Shown here in pieces: positions 25,116-33,916 of a stretch of 64,000 nucleotides of DNA (positions within the stretch are counted from its first letter, which is position 1; each line of letters starts with the position of its first letter). A model generated the notes under the pieces. It saw only the letters and a list, made by a program, of their open reading frames with translations. It did not search any database and was not told where the DNA came from. This stretch comes from Alphaproteobacteria bacterium (GTDB lineage Bacteria > Pseudomonadota > Alphaproteobacteria > Micavibrionales > Micavibrionaceae): the NCBI GenBank assembly GCA_030432025.1, contig JAUIIA010000003.1:248001-312000 (forward strand), written 5' to 3'. A program made the position numbers and the translations under genes.

Positions 25116-25808
25116 ATGGAAAAGTTCGTAATCCTTTTTATCGTCACATCGCAGGCACTCATGCCGGGCACGACAACGCCGACAGGTGTATGGCTGGAAG
25201 AACTGACAACGCCTTATTACGCTTTTGTTGATCAAGGCCATGAAGTCGAAGTCGTGTCGGTATCGGGCGGTGAAATCCCGATAGACCCAAGATCCTTAGG
25301 CGAAGACTCACAAAAAGAAGAGAGCGTTATTCGCTATAACAAGGATGAGGGGTTGCAAGCGCTCATCAAAAATACACGCGCAGCCAAAGATGTCGATATT
25401 CACAAATATGATGCGGTCTTCTTTCCCGGTGGTCACGGTACAATGTGGGATTATCCCGATAACCCTGATCTCAAACCGATTATTGAGACCGCACTGGCAT
25501 TGAACAAGCCTGTAGCCGCTGTCTGTCATGGTCCTGCTGTGCTCGTCGGTGTAGAAACCGCTGATGGCACACCCCTCGTCAGGGGGCGTAAAATCTCCGC
25601 GTTTCTGGATAGTGAGGAAGAGGCAGTGGGCCTGACCAATGAAGTCCCGTTCTTGCTGGAAACGCGCTTACGCGAATTGGGAGCGGAGATAGTCAAAGCT
25701 GAAGATTTTCAGCCAATAGCTACGGTAGACGGTTTATTGGTAACAGGACAAAATCCCGCATCCGCCAAACCCGTTGCCGAAGAAGTGATCAAGCTTTTGG
25801 AAAAATAA
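25116..25808 (+). CDS. DJ-1/PfpI superfamily protein (Hsp31-like, type 1 glutamine amidotransferase fold)
   Basis: A 230-residue protein of the DJ-1/PfpI superfamily. It has the nucleophile elbow 'AAVCHGPAVLVG' (Cys near 138) and the acidic pocket 'VFFPGGHGTMWD', plus 'GRKISAFLDSEEEAVG' typical of Hsp31/class III members, where Cys-His-Asp/Glu gives glyoxalase III, deglycase-like or holdase activity. GGAGAGAG lies upstream of the ATG. It sits alone between rsmB-like and an unknown convergent gene. Confidence 0.9.
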   Translation: MEKFVILFIVTSQALMPGTTTPTGVWLEELTTPYYAFVDQGHEVEVVSVSGGEIPIDPRSLGEDSQKEESVIRYNKDEGLQALIKNTRAAKDVDIHKYDAVFFPGGHGTMWDYPDNPDLKPIIETALALNKPVAAVCHGPAVLVGVETADGTPLVRGRKISAFLDSEEEAVGLTNEVPFLLETRLRELGAEIVKAEDFQPIATVDGLLVTGQNPASAKPVAEEVIKLLEK

Positions 25809-25814
25809 TATGGG

Positions 25815-26453
25815 TTAAGCGTGCGCGCCCAATTCATCATAAGGCGGCTGCCAGCCTTCGGCTTTAAGCATGGCTTCACCCTTGCTTAGCAATCCCTGAA
25901 ACTGATTATCCAGACCGACAACCAAATCAGTCGCTCTCAATATGCGCGCTGCTTGCGGCCCGTGATTTGTATGACGTTTCAAGAAATTCGCAAACCCTTC
26001 CGGCAGCTTAACACCATGATCATTGGCAACACGCTCAAAAGCTGTCGGGCCCATGGTTTTGGTATCCAGAAGAAGCTGGATTTCGTCTACCTTTGACGCA
26101 ATATCTGAGACAACGGACTGACCATGTTCGGTTGTAACAGCACGGCTGAGCTGATCGGCTTTGGCCATCATGAAGAATCTGGATTTTTCGGGAGTATAGC
26201 CGACACGGTCGGTTACTGTTTCGCCGTTCTTGACTTCAGTTCCGGCATTCAGTCTGACACATGTCAGAATATCATCTGCGTGATAAGCATTGTAAATCGC
26301 TTGTGTGCGTTGTTCTGGTGCATCATATTCGGCTTGGCTGGCCTCTACGAGTGCCTTGATCAACGCAAAGTCCTGATCAACGTCTTCACCGCCTTCGGAA
26401 AGTCCTAGAATTTCACGAGCCTGTGGCTCCATATCTTCGAATGTAATGCCCAT
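25815..26453 (-). CDS. Unknown cytoplasmic protein
   Basis: A 212-residue protein, not recognised. It is mostly helical and charged with no signal peptide: 'GITFEDMEPQAREILGLSEGG', 'ALIKALVEASQAEYDAPEQRTQAIYN' (split), and 'TAFERVANDHGVKLPEGFANFLKRH'. ATG 26453 has AGGA 11 nt upstream; a TTG at 26474 is possible. It is convergent with the PfpI gene (6-bp gap) and lies after the metE terminator on the same strand. Confidence 0.65.
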   Translation of the reverse strand: MGITFEDMEPQAREILGLSEGGEDVDQDFALIKALVEASQAEYDAPEQRTQAIYNAYHADDILTCVRLNAGTEVKNGETVTDRVGYTPEKSRFFMMAKADQLSRAVTTEHGQSVVSDIASKVDEIQLLLDTKTMGPTAFERVANDHGVKLPEGFANFLKRHTNHGPQAARILRATDLVVGLDNQFQGLLSKGEAMLKAEGWQPPYDELGAHA

Positions 26454-26533
26454 AATTTTTCTTATCCTGTTCAAAAAGTTGCAAAAATATACAACACCGC
26501 AGAGATTATGTAAAGTTTTTAAGCTTTGGATGT

Positions 26534-26559
26534 AAAAAAGCCCCGTATTTCAGGGGCTT
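26534..26559 (-). terminator. Rho-independent terminator after metE
   Basis: On the minus strand AAGCCCC - 8-nt loop - GGGGCTT followed by a T-run (A-run 26534-26539 on the plus strand), about 27 bp after the metE stop. Confidence 0.88.
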
Positions 26560-26585
26560 GATTAAATCTGTATGAGGGTTAAGTC

Positions 26586-28922
26586 TTAAGCAGCTTCAGC
26601 AGCTTTTGACTCTTCGCGCATGTGTTTGGCCGCTGTGACCATGTTTTTCAGCGCTTCCTTAACTTCCGGCCAACCGCGTGTCTTCAGACCACAGTCAGGG
26701 TTCACCCAGATCTGACGCTCGTCCAGAACCTTCTTGGCTTTTTCAAGAAGCTGAGTCATCTCATCAACGCTCGGAACACGTGGAGAGTGAATGTCGTATA
26801 CGCCCGGACCAATCTCGTTCGGGTATTTGTAATCTACGAAGGCATCCAGCAATTCCATCTGTGAACGTGAAGTCTCGATAGAGATCACATCCGCATCCAT
26901 CGCGCCGATGGAGTCAATAACGTCATTGAACTCGGAGTAGCACATATGCGTGTGGATTTGTGTTTCGTCTTCAACACAGCAAGATGTCAGACGGAAGTTC
27001 TCAACCGCATTGTCGAGATATTCTTTCCAGTCATCACGACGCAGAGGCAAACCTTCACGGAATGCTGCTTCATCGATCTGGATCATCTTGATGCCGGCTT
27101 CTTCCAGGTCAGACACTTCATCGCGGATCGCCAAGGCAATCTGACGGGCTGTGTCGTTACGTGGCTGATCGTCACGAACAAATGACCATTGCAGGATCGT
27201 GATCGGGCCTGTCAGCATGCCCTTCATGATCTTTTCTGTCTGGCTCTGTGCGTATTTGGACCATTCAACAGTCATTGGCTCAGGTCTTGAAACATCACCG
27301 AAGATGATAGGCGGCTTCACGCAACGTGAACCGTAAGACTGTACCCAACCGAATTTAGAGAACGCGAAACCCTTCAGCTGTTCGCCGAAATATTCCACCA
27401 TGTCGTTACGCTCCGGCTCACCGTGAACCAGAACATCGATGTCGGCTTCGTGTTGGAAGTCCACAACTTCGCGGATTTCCTTTTCCATCGCTTGCTTGTA
27501 ACCGGCTTCGTCCAGTTCGCCTTTCTTGAAAGCGGCACGGGCTTTACGAATTTCCTGCGTTTGCGGGAAAGAACCGATTGTTGTTGTCGGGTAAAGCGGG
27601 ATATTCAAAGCAGCATGTTGCGCTGTCTGACGTGCAGCAAAAGCAGACTTACGCTCTTTCATATCATCGCTGATATTCGCAACACGGTCTTCGACGGCCT
27701 TGTCGTGGATACGTGTTGAGGTTTCGCGTGCATTTTGTGCTTGTTCGCTTGTCGCAAGTTCAGCAGCGATTTTCTCGCGGCCTTCATTTACACCTTTGGC
27801 AATTGCGGCAATCTCGTCAAGTTTCTGTGTGGCGTAAGCCATCCAGCCCTTAAGTTCGTCATCCAGTTGTGTCTCGGAGTTCAGATCAACAGGCGTGTGC
27901 AGCAAGGAGCAGCTTGGGCCGACAAATACGCGGTCCGTACCAAGTGCTTCAACAGCTTTCTCGGCCTTACCAAGAGAGTCAGCCAGATCGTTTTTCCAGA
28001 TGTTACGACCATCAACCAGACCAAGAGACAGGATCTTCTCATCACCGATCAGTGACAGAGCTTGCTCGATATCTTTTTCCGGGCTGTTTGCAGTTGTATT
28101 TGCACGACCGGAACCACGGCACAGGTCAATATGAATAGCATCGACAGGCAGGCTGAACGCCAGCTCAGCATTGTCTTTCAAGCTTTCGAAATATGTCGCA
28201 ACCAAAACCTGCAGACCTTCTGGCTTTTCCAGCTTGTCGTATGCAGTCTTGATCACGCCTTGACCGATTTCACAAAGGTCGAGGGAGAATACAGGCTCGT
28301 CAATCTGAACCCATTTCGCACCGCGCTCTGCCAATCCTTTGAGGATTTCGTTATAGGCAGGGATCAATGTCTGTACGAACTCTTCATGCTTGAAGCCGTC
28401 ATATTGTGGCTTACCGAGGAATGTGTATGTCGCAGGACCAACAATCACAGGGCGTGTTTCGATGCCGTGTGCTTTGGCTTCTTCATATTCGTCGAAGATT
28501 TTTGTCGAAGACAGTTTAGGTGTCATGCCTTCTTCGAATTCAGGAACGATGTAGTGGTAGTTAGTGTCGTACCATTTCGTCATTTCCATGGCTGTCACGT
28601 CAACGCCGTCTTTTTGTGCGCCGCGGGCCATAGCAAAGTATGTATCAAGATCGATCTTGCCGCCGTCATGCTTGTAACGGGAAGGGATCAGACCCAGTGT
28701 TGTTGTCAGGTCGAGAATTTGATCGTAATACGCGAAGTCGTTTGATGGAATGATATCCAGACCGGCATCCTTTTGGCGCTTCCAGTTTTGTGCGCGCAAG
28801 TCCTTACCGATTTCCAGCAATTCTTCCTTGCTGCTTTTACCTTTCCAGTATGCTTCGACCGCTTTCTTCAATTCGCGCATCGGGCCGATACGTGGAAATC
28901 CTAAATTCGTTGCCAATACCAT
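26586..28922 (-). CDS. metE: Cobalamin-independent methionine synthase
   Basis: A 778-residue enzyme that transfers methyl from 5-methyltetrahydrofolate(polyglutamate) to homocysteine. The start 'MVLATNLGFPRIG' is the family's usual N-terminus, with AGAAGGA 8 nt before ATG 28922. The C-terminal catalytic barrel has zinc ligands in 'IHTHMCYSEFNDVI' (His, Cys) and 'WVNPDCGLKTRGW' (Cys). The internal duplication of MetE is intact. It is preceded by a SAM-II riboswitch and followed by a strong terminator. metF is encoded 2.5 kb upstream on the same strand. Confidence 0.97.
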   Translation of the reverse strand: MVLATNLGFPRIGPMRELKKAVEAYWKGKSSKEELLEIGKDLRAQNWKRQKDAGLDIIPSNDFAYYDQILDLTTTLGLIPSRYKHDGGKIDLDTYFAMARGAQKDGVDVTAMEMTKWYDTNYHYIVPEFEEGMTPKLSSTKIFDEYEEAKAHGIETRPVIVGPATYTFLGKPQYDGFKHEEFVQTLIPAYNEILKGLAERGAKWVQIDEPVFSLDLCEIGQGVIKTAYDKLEKPEGLQVLVATYFESLKDNAELAFSLPVDAIHIDLCRGSGRANTTANSPEKDIEQALSLIGDEKILSLGLVDGRNIWKNDLADSLGKAEKAVEALGTDRVFVGPSCSLLHTPVDLNSETQLDDELKGWMAYATQKLDEIAAIAKGVNEGREKIAAELATSEQAQNARETSTRIHDKAVEDRVANISDDMKERKSAFAARQTAQHAALNIPLYPTTTIGSFPQTQEIRKARAAFKKGELDEAGYKQAMEKEIREVVDFQHEADIDVLVHGEPERNDMVEYFGEQLKGFAFSKFGWVQSYGSRCVKPPIIFGDVSRPEPMTVEWSKYAQSQTEKIMKGMLTGPITILQWSFVRDDQPRNDTARQIALAIRDEVSDLEEAGIKMIQIDEAAFREGLPLRRDDWKEYLDNAVENFRLTSCCVEDETQIHTHMCYSEFNDVIDSIGAMDADVISIETSRSQMELLDAFVDYKYPNEIGPGVYDIHSPRVPSVDEMTQLLEKAKKVLDERQIWVNPDCGLKTRGWPEVKEALKNMVTAAKHMREESKAAEAA

Positions 28923-28946
28923 GACTATAATCCTTCTCAAGTTTTC

Positions 28947-29021
28947 TTAATGCCGCTCACTATAGAGAGCGACAATGTTAAATAAAAGCACCTTTATGGG
29001 GGAATAATTTATGCAATCCAT
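28947..29021 (-). other. Possible 24-codon leader ORF between SAM-II and metE
   Basis: ATG 29021 begins 5-8 nt after the conserved GCTAAAG end of the aptamer and runs 24 codons to TAA at 28947, 24 nt before the metE ATG. AAAG is the only ribosome-site-like sequence and it lies in the aptamer end. It may be chance; alternatively its translation could be gated by the aptamer. Confidence 0.3.
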
Positions 29022-29025
29022 GCTG

Positions 29026-29076
29026 GCGCTTTAGCTTTGTTGACGCGGTGCAAGCTGCAGTAGTCAAATCCCGCGA
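29026..29076 (-). promoter_or_regulatory. SAM-II (SAM-alpha) riboswitch upstream of metE
   Basis: On the minus strand, helix P1 is CGCGG (29075-29071) with CCGCG (29048-29044). The loop keeps GATTTG, then CTTGCA before the P1 3' strand, and the tail has GCTAAAG (29035-29029). Loop AGCTT (29056-29052) is complementary to AAGCT (29037-29033), the H-type pseudoknot of SAM-II. This class occurs mainly in alphaproteobacteria, before methionine genes. Binding of S-adenosylmethionine normally turns the downstream gene off. Confidence 0.85.
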
Positions 29077-29107
29077 TTGGCCCTAACTAGCCACGGTTTT
29101 CAGGCAA

Positions 29108-29113
29108 TGTCAA
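29108..29113 (-). promoter_or_regulatory. -35 element of the metE promoter
   Basis: A perfect TTGACA on the minus strand, about 32 nt before the aptamer. The -10 is weak (TAGTTA at 18-nt spacing). A GC-rich hairpin (CCCCG-TTCC-CGGGG) sits between it and the upstream kinase gene. Confidence 0.4.
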
Positions 29114-29137
29114 CACCCCCGGGAACGGGGACTGGAT

Positions 29138-30172
29138 TTACATGATTATGTATTTCTGCTCATCGTCACCCGGATCAAGAGTAAAGGTGAATTCACGTCC
29201 CATATCATCTCTGATGTTATCGGCCCATTGCATACCGGGATAACGGATTTTGATCGAGGCAACAGCCGTACCGAATTGCGCGGAGCTCAAGATGTCATGA
29301 CCGCGAGCAAGGTGATGCAGGAAGCCCGCATTACGCGTGTCCCCTGCAGCCAGTGCATATTTCTGACCGCTCCAGGGTTGTACCGGAATTTCAAAATGTT
29401 GACCCATGAGCCGCGCTTGAACAGGACATGCTCCGTCAGACATGAGAATATTCCGAACGTCATAATCCTGGACAAGTTTTCCCATCAGCGTCATCGGATC
29501 TGCGACATTGTCAGGCATGCCGTCTACGATTGCGTCGCTCGGTACCATCAGGATGTCTGCACGGCTGAGCATTTCATTGATCATGCCACCGATTGTTGGT
29601 TCTTTCGGCCACTCACTCTGACCCCAATCTATAACCAGCGGCTTGTTATACTGGTTGGCTGACCGTGCGGCCATTACGCCCATTCTGGGTTTTTTGGGAT
29701 CGACGAAAACCACATCGGCGCCGCGAACCTCGTTGTCGATTGTCTCTTCAATGCCCAACGCCATTTCAAGAGGGTTTTCAACATCGTCCTTAACGATGTT
29801 CCGGCCACCCGTATGCTCGGTTACGGAATTAAATGACAAGGCGCTCTCGCCGCGGGTCGCGTCAATATAATCAATCTCGCTTTCCGCCAGAATTTCTGTA
29901 GCTGCTATGTGCGCAAGGCGCGCACGCAGATTGCTGGCTGGCGGTCTTCCCATACGGGTAATCAGTTTGATGTAGGATTGGCTGCCAAACGCCTTATCGA
30001 GCTTTTGTAGCGCTTGGACGCAATTACCGGCGCCGCCGCCAAGTCGGATTTCTGAGCTTTGTGCTGGAATTTTACCATCAGGTTTAAAGGGGGTGCCGGG
30101 CGCTAAGACGTGATTATCATCAACGGTGATCGCGCCTACGACCAGTATTCTTGGGATATGCAGTGTACTCAT
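29138..30172 (-). CDS. PfkB/ribokinase-family carbohydrate kinase
   Basis: A 344-residue kinase. PfkB signature 1 is 'RLGGGAGNCVQALQKL'. The signature 2 region is 'ALAAGDTRNAGFLHHLARG', where AAGD replaces the usual GAGD but keeps the catalytic Asp. N-terminal 'ILVVGAITVDDNHVL' is typical. The substrate is not evident; heptose, adenosine and sugar kinases share this form. ATG 30172 fits the β1 strand; TTG 30214 is an alternative. It lies between metF/secreted protein and metE on the same strand, but metE has its own promoter and riboswitch. Confidence 0.85.
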   Translation of the reverse strand: MSTLHIPRILVVGAITVDDNHVLAPGTPFKPDGKIPAQSSEIRLGGGAGNCVQALQKLDKAFGSQSYIKLITRMGRPPASNLRARLAHIAATEILAESEIDYIDATRGESALSFNSVTEHTGGRNIVKDDVENPLEMALGIEETIDNEVRGADVVFVDPKKPRMGVMAARSANQYNKPLVIDWGQSEWPKEPTIGGMINEMLSRADILMVPSDAIVDGMPDNVADPMTLMGKLVQDYDVRNILMSDGACPVQARLMGQHFEIPVQPWSGQKYALAAGDTRNAGFLHHLARGHDILSSAQFGTAVASIKIRYPGMQWADNIRDDMGREFTFTLDPGDDEQKYIIM

Positions 30173-30239
30173 TAATTTATTAACCCTGTTCTCTTGGGCT
30201 AATGTGAGTAGCAAATTTTGTACGAAAATGGCAAGAAAA

Positions 30240-30635
30240 TTATTTAACTGGCAATATTCCTTTGTGTTTGCCGAGTTTGCCGCAATATTGAACCCAGTCC
30301 ATATTTTCGTTCATATTGGCCATCAATGTAGCGGTCGAAGCTGACAGCCAGCGGCTATCCCATTTCTCACCTAAACGCGGAAGCTGTTCCGCGATATAAC
30401 CACTCGCCTGTCCTTCGGATTCGGCTTGCTTATAAGCCTCGTTCAGAAAGACTTCCGAACCTTTTTTAAGCTTATCAAGCTGTTCTTGCGACTTGCCTTT
30501 TTGTGCCGCGGATATACGCATGACCTTAAAAATAACCGAACATTCGGCAAGGCTGACGGAAATCGGCTGCGTGTTCTGCGCCATTGATGGTGTGCCGATT
30601 ACGGCGAGGATACAGGTGAGTATTAAACGTTTCAT
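30240..30635 (-). CDS. Small secreted protein, unknown function
   Basis: A 131-residue product with signal peptide 'MKRLILTCILAVIGTPSMAQ'. The mature part is helical with two Cys ('LAECSVIFKVM', 'WVQYCGKLG') that may pair. No family recognised. Its ATG overlaps the metF stop (ATGA), so it is co-translated with metF. Confidence 0.65.
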   Translation of the reverse strand: MKRLILTCILAVIGTPSMAQNTQPISVSLAECSVIFKVMRISAAQKGKSQEQLDKLKKGSEVFLNEAYKQAESEGQASGYIAEQLPRLGEKWDSRWLSASTATLMANMNENMDWVQYCGKLGKHKGILPVK

Positions 30636-31504
30636 GCTGCCTCCGCTTTATGTCCCAATGCTTCGCAAACATCACTGGTGATCGGGGCCTTGTTCATGGA
30701 ATAGAAATGTAAGTGCGGTAACCCTTTCGCCACCAGATCTTCGGCTTGCAGGATCAAAATATCGGTTGCGACTTTCTGCGCGTCTTCACCGCCATTTTCC
30801 AGACCGTCGAATTTTTCATGCAGCCATTGCGGGATAGTCGCATCACAGCGTGCGGAAAAACGCACGAGGTTTTCAAAATCATGAATCGGCATCAATCCGG
30901 GCTGCATCGGTGTTGTGATTCCGGCTTTTTCACATTTTTCAACGAAATCGAAATAGATATCATTATCGAAGAAATACTGGGTTGTGATCGCATCCGCACC
31001 CGCTCCGCATTTCTTTTTCAGATGCTCGATATCCGCATCCAGTGTCGGTGCATCGGGGTGTTTTTCCGGATAAGCGCCGACGGTGACCTTGAAATCGTTC
31101 TTCTCTTTAATCGCCTCGATAAAATCGTACGTGTAGGCGTAATATTCATCGCCGACAAAGTCTTCGAAGCTCGTACCTTTCGGCAAATCCCCGCGTAATG
31201 CGACGATATGATGTACGCCGTTATCCCAGAGTTTATCGAGATATTCGTCCAGTTCTGCCTTGGTCGTGCTCAGGAATGATAAATGCGCCGCCAGCGGAAT
31301 ATCCGTACCGCGTTCCTGCACGAGGGCACGCATTTTCTGCAAGGATTCTAGTGTTCCGCCTTTGGTTGAACCGCCCGCACCATAGGTACAGGTCATATAT
31401 TTCGGTCCATAGGACATTAGGACTGGAACGGCCGCCCATAAGCTCTCGGCCATGGCCTCGTTCTTGGGCGGGAAAAATTCGAATGAAATGCTAGGCTGTG
31501 TCAT
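30632..31504 (-). CDS. metF: 5,10-methylenetetrahydrofolate reductase
   Basis: A 290-residue FAD-dependent barrel enzyme that makes 5-methyltetrahydrofolate, the methyl donor for MetE. Family blocks: 'SFEFFPPKNEAM', 'TYGAGGSTKGGTLE', 'HIVALRGDLPKG', 'AYPEKHPDAPTLDADIEHLKKK', 'ITTQYFFDNDIYFDFVEKC' and 'IMPIHDF'-like 'LMPIHDFENLVRF'. ATG 31504 fits the family start; a GTG at 31543 would add an odd extension. metE is on the same strand 1.7 kb downstream, so the last two methionine steps are clustered. Confidence 0.95.
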   Translation of the reverse strand: MTQPSISFEFFPPKNEAMAESLWAAVPVLMSYGPKYMTCTYGAGGSTKGGTLESLQKMRALVQERGTDIPLAAHLSFLSTTKAELDEYLDKLWDNGVHHIVALRGDLPKGTSFEDFVGDEYYAYTYDFIEAIKEKNDFKVTVGAYPEKHPDAPTLDADIEHLKKKCGAGADAITTQYFFDNDIYFDFVEKCEKAGITTPMQPGLMPIHDFENLVRFSARCDATIPQWLHEKFDGLENGGEDAQKVATDILILQAEDLVAKGLPHLHFYSMNKAPITSDVCEALGHKAEAA

Positions 31505-31609
31505 AATATCAAGTAAGCATATAAATTTTAGAAAGCAAGCCACGATTTATTTGCACGGGTCGTGCGAGCGCATCTTTACGAAAGGCCCGTTTTGGCGTAC
31601 ATCTCTAGC

Positions 31610-32275
31610 ATGAAATGGTTTTTTACCCTCATTATCATATGTATTTCAGTGACTAGCGCCTTTGCGCAGACTGAAGACCTGCCGAATTTGAAGCAGCTCG
31701 ACTTCGATAGGAATTTTTCCTACAAAACCAGACCGAAAACAGAATGGCGCGAATGTAAAAGCGACAATGAATGCGAACTTTTCCGCTATGGCTGTTTCGA
31801 CACGATCGCTATCCTTAAAAAATACCGTGACGATGTCGAAGAACGTTATTACGACGAGCTGAAACGCGACCCACGCGTTATGAATTGTCTCCATATCTCG
31901 AAAAGTGACTATGTTGGTGAAATTACCCCGCTATGCCGTAAAGGCCGTTGCGGCGCATGGCAGCATCAAAAATGCCTTGATCCTCCGGCGTGCGATCTTA
32001 TGTACCAAGAGACCTGCAACTACGAAGAGCGCATTTACACGGATGAAACGTCCGAAAACTTTGGGGTGAGCAGACAAGAGCTTTTCGCACTCGACATCGA
32101 TATGTGCGAGGAAAAATGTAAGAAATTCTATGTTAAAAGATTGAAACACCTGAAAAATATAGATGTGCCGCGTGTCGCGATGGAATGTACTTTTAATGAC
32201 ATCATCGCGGTGACCGGCGATAAAACATTCGAAACTGCCCCGACGCAGGGTGATCCGCAACAACTAAACAAATAA
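31610..32275 (+). CDS. Cysteine-rich secreted protein, unknown function
   Basis: A 221-residue protein with signal peptide 'MKWFFTLIIICISVTSAFA'. The mature part has 12 cysteines, an even number that suggests six disulfides, consistent with export to an oxidising compartment. Charged helices separate the Cys clusters ('ECKSDNECELFRYGCFD', 'LCRKGRCGAWQHQKCLDPPAC', 'MCEEKCKKFY'). 'C(K/x)SDxEC...GC' resembles small periplasmic or extracellular domains with an opening Cys triplet, but I do not recognise the family. It is divergent from metF, with guaA 21 bp downstream. Confidence 0.7.
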   Translation: MKWFFTLIIICISVTSAFAQTEDLPNLKQLDFDRNFSYKTRPKTEWRECKSDNECELFRYGCFDTIAILKKYRDDVEERYYDELKRDPRVMNCLHISKSDYVGEITPLCRKGRCGAWQHQKCLDPPACDLMYQETCNYEERIYTDETSENFGVSRQELFALDIDMCEEKCKKFYVKRLKHLKNIDVPRVAMECTFNDIIAVTGDKTFETAPTQGDPQQLNK

Positions 32276-32296
32276 CCCACACTGAATAAAAAACTT

Positions 32297-33913
32297 ATGT
32301 CCGCACAACCTGATACTACTACTGAAAACCAGTCCGATACCCCCGATCTGGAAGTCCATGAGCAACACGAACACATCCTGATCCTCGATTTCGGATCACA
32401 AGTGACGCAGCTGATTGCCCGCCGCCTTCGTGAAAGCGGAGTATATTGTGAAATCTGGCCGTTTAATCACGCCGACGAAGACAAGATCAAAGCCTTCGAC
32501 CCGAAGGGGATTATCCTCTCCGGCGGTCCGTGCAGCGTTCTGGATGACGATGCTCCGTCCGCACCCGACATCGTCTTCGAAATGGGCGTACCCGTTTTCG
32601 GCATCTGCTACGGCCAACAAACAATGGTTCAACAACTCGGCGGTAAGGTCGAGGGCGAGCAATCTCGTGAATTCGGCCGTGCGACGGTCGAGGTCGTCGA
32701 CGAATCCAAAATCGCCGCAGGCGTCTGGAGTCCCGGTAACGAAGAACAGGTCTGGATGAGCCATGGCGATCACGTTGCCGAACTGCCCGACGGTTTCCGC
32801 GTTATTGCCAAATCCGAAGGCGCACCGTTTGCCTTCATCGCCGATACCGATCGCCGTTTTTACGGTGTGCAGTTCCACCCCGAAGTCGTGCATACACCGC
32901 ACGGTAAAGACCTGTTGCGTAACTTCACGCACAATATTTGCCGCTGTTCGGGCGACTGGACCATGGCGGCCTTCCGCGAGGAAGCGGTGGCTAAAATCCG
33001 CGAGCAAGTGGGCGATGGCAAAGTTATTTGCGGTCTTTCGGGTGGCGTAGATTCTTCAGTGACCGCTGTTTTGCTGCACGAAGCCATCGGTGACCAGCTC
33101 ACCTGTATTTATGTCGATACCGGCATGATGCGTTCCAATGAAAGTGCGCAGGTAGTCGAGTTATTCCGCGATCATTACAACATTCCGTTGATCCACGAAG
33201 ATGTCGGCGATCTGTTTTTGGGGGAGCTTGAAGGTGTCGCCGACCCCGAAGTCAAGCGTAAGACAATTGGTCGTTTGTTCATCGAAGTTTTCGAAAAGCG
33301 CGCGAAAGAAATTGGCGATGCAAAATATCTGGCCCAAGGCACACTCTATCCAGATGTGATTGAATCCGTTTCCTTTACCGGCGGCCCGTCTGTGACCATC
33401 AAATCTCACCACAATGTTGGCGGTTTGCCTGAACGTATGGACTTGCAACTCGTCGAACCACTTCGTGAGTTGTTCAAGGATGAAGTGCGCGAGCTGGGCG
33501 TGGAGCTTGGCATGCACGAAGATTTCGTTAAACGTCACCCATTCCCGGGGCCGGGTCTGGCCATTCGTATGCCGGGCGAGATCACTCGCGAAAAACTCCA
33601 AATCCTGCGTAAAGCGGATGATGTTTATCTCGATGAAATCCGTAAAGCGGGTCTTTATGATGAAATCTGGCAGGCATTTGCCGTGCTCTTGCCCGTCAAA
33701 ACAGTTGGCGTTATGGGCGATGGCCGTACATATGATTACGTTTGTGCCCTGCGCGCCGTGACATCAACCGATGGCATGACGGCGGATTACTACCCGTTCA
33801 GCCATGAATTCCTGGGCCGCGTCTCCACGCGCATTATCAACGAAGTCCATGGCATCAACCGCGTCACCTACGACATCACCTCAAAACCCCCCGGCACCAT
33901 CGAGTGGGAGTAA
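32297..33913 (+). CDS. guaA: GMP synthase (glutamine-hydrolysing)
   Basis: A 538-residue enzyme that aminates XMP to GMP. The N-terminal glutamine amidotransferase (about 25-215) has nucleophile '[11 protein letters not shown]' and '[10 protein letters not shown]'. The ATP-pyrophosphatase has P-loop '[15 protein letters not shown]'. The C-terminal dimerisation domain has '[12 protein letters not shown]' and ends in 'PPGTIEWE', the family's C-terminus. A 25-residue polar N-terminal extension is present. guaB lies 10 kb upstream. Confidence 0.98.
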   Translation: MSAQPDTTTENQSDTPDLEVHEQHEHILILDFGSQVTQLIARRLRESGVYCEIWPFNHADEDKIKAFDPKGIILSGGPCSVLDDDAPSAPDIVFEMGVPVFGICYGQQTMVQQLGGKVEGEQSREFGRATVEVVDESKIAAGVWSPGNEEQVWMSHGDHVAELPDGFRVIAKSEGAPFAFIADTDRRFYGVQFHPEVVHTPHGKDLLRNFTHNICRCSGDWTMAAFREEAVAKIREQVGDGKVICGLSGGVDSSVTAVLLHEAIGDQLTCIYVDTGMMRSNESAQVVELFRDHYNIPLIHEDVGDLFLGELEGVADPEVKRKTIGRLFIEVFEKRAKEIGDAKYLAQGTLYPDVIESVSFTGGPSVTIKSHHNVGGLPERMDLQLVEPLRELFKDEVRELGVELGMHEDFVKRHPFPGPGLAIRMPGEITREKLQILRKADDVYLDEIRKAGLYDEIWQAFAVLLPVKTVGVMGDGRTYDYVCALRAVTSTDGMTADYYPFSHEFLGRVSTRIINEVHGINRVTYDITSKPPGTIEWE

Positions 33914-33916
33914 AGC

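Noticed and set aside
24372-25241. A 289-codon minus-strand frame opposite the RsmB-type gene
   Set aside because: The plus strand encodes a clear RsmB-family protein here; the antisense frame has no domain and no ribosome site.
29109-29127. GC hairpin (CCCCG-TTCC-CGGGG on the minus strand) as terminator of the PfkB kinase gene
   Set aside because: The stem is only five pairs and no T-run follows; it may slow polymerase, but I could not call it a terminator.
28923-29137. Cobalamin riboswitch upstream of metE
   Set aside because: metE is often B12-controlled in proteobacteria, so I looked for the B12 box; instead the leader fits SAM-II in stem, loop and pseudoknot.
31505-31609. Second SAM-II riboswitch before metF
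   Set aside because: A GCACGACCCGTGC hairpin is present, but the GATTTG loop, pseudoknot and GCTAAAG tail are missing.
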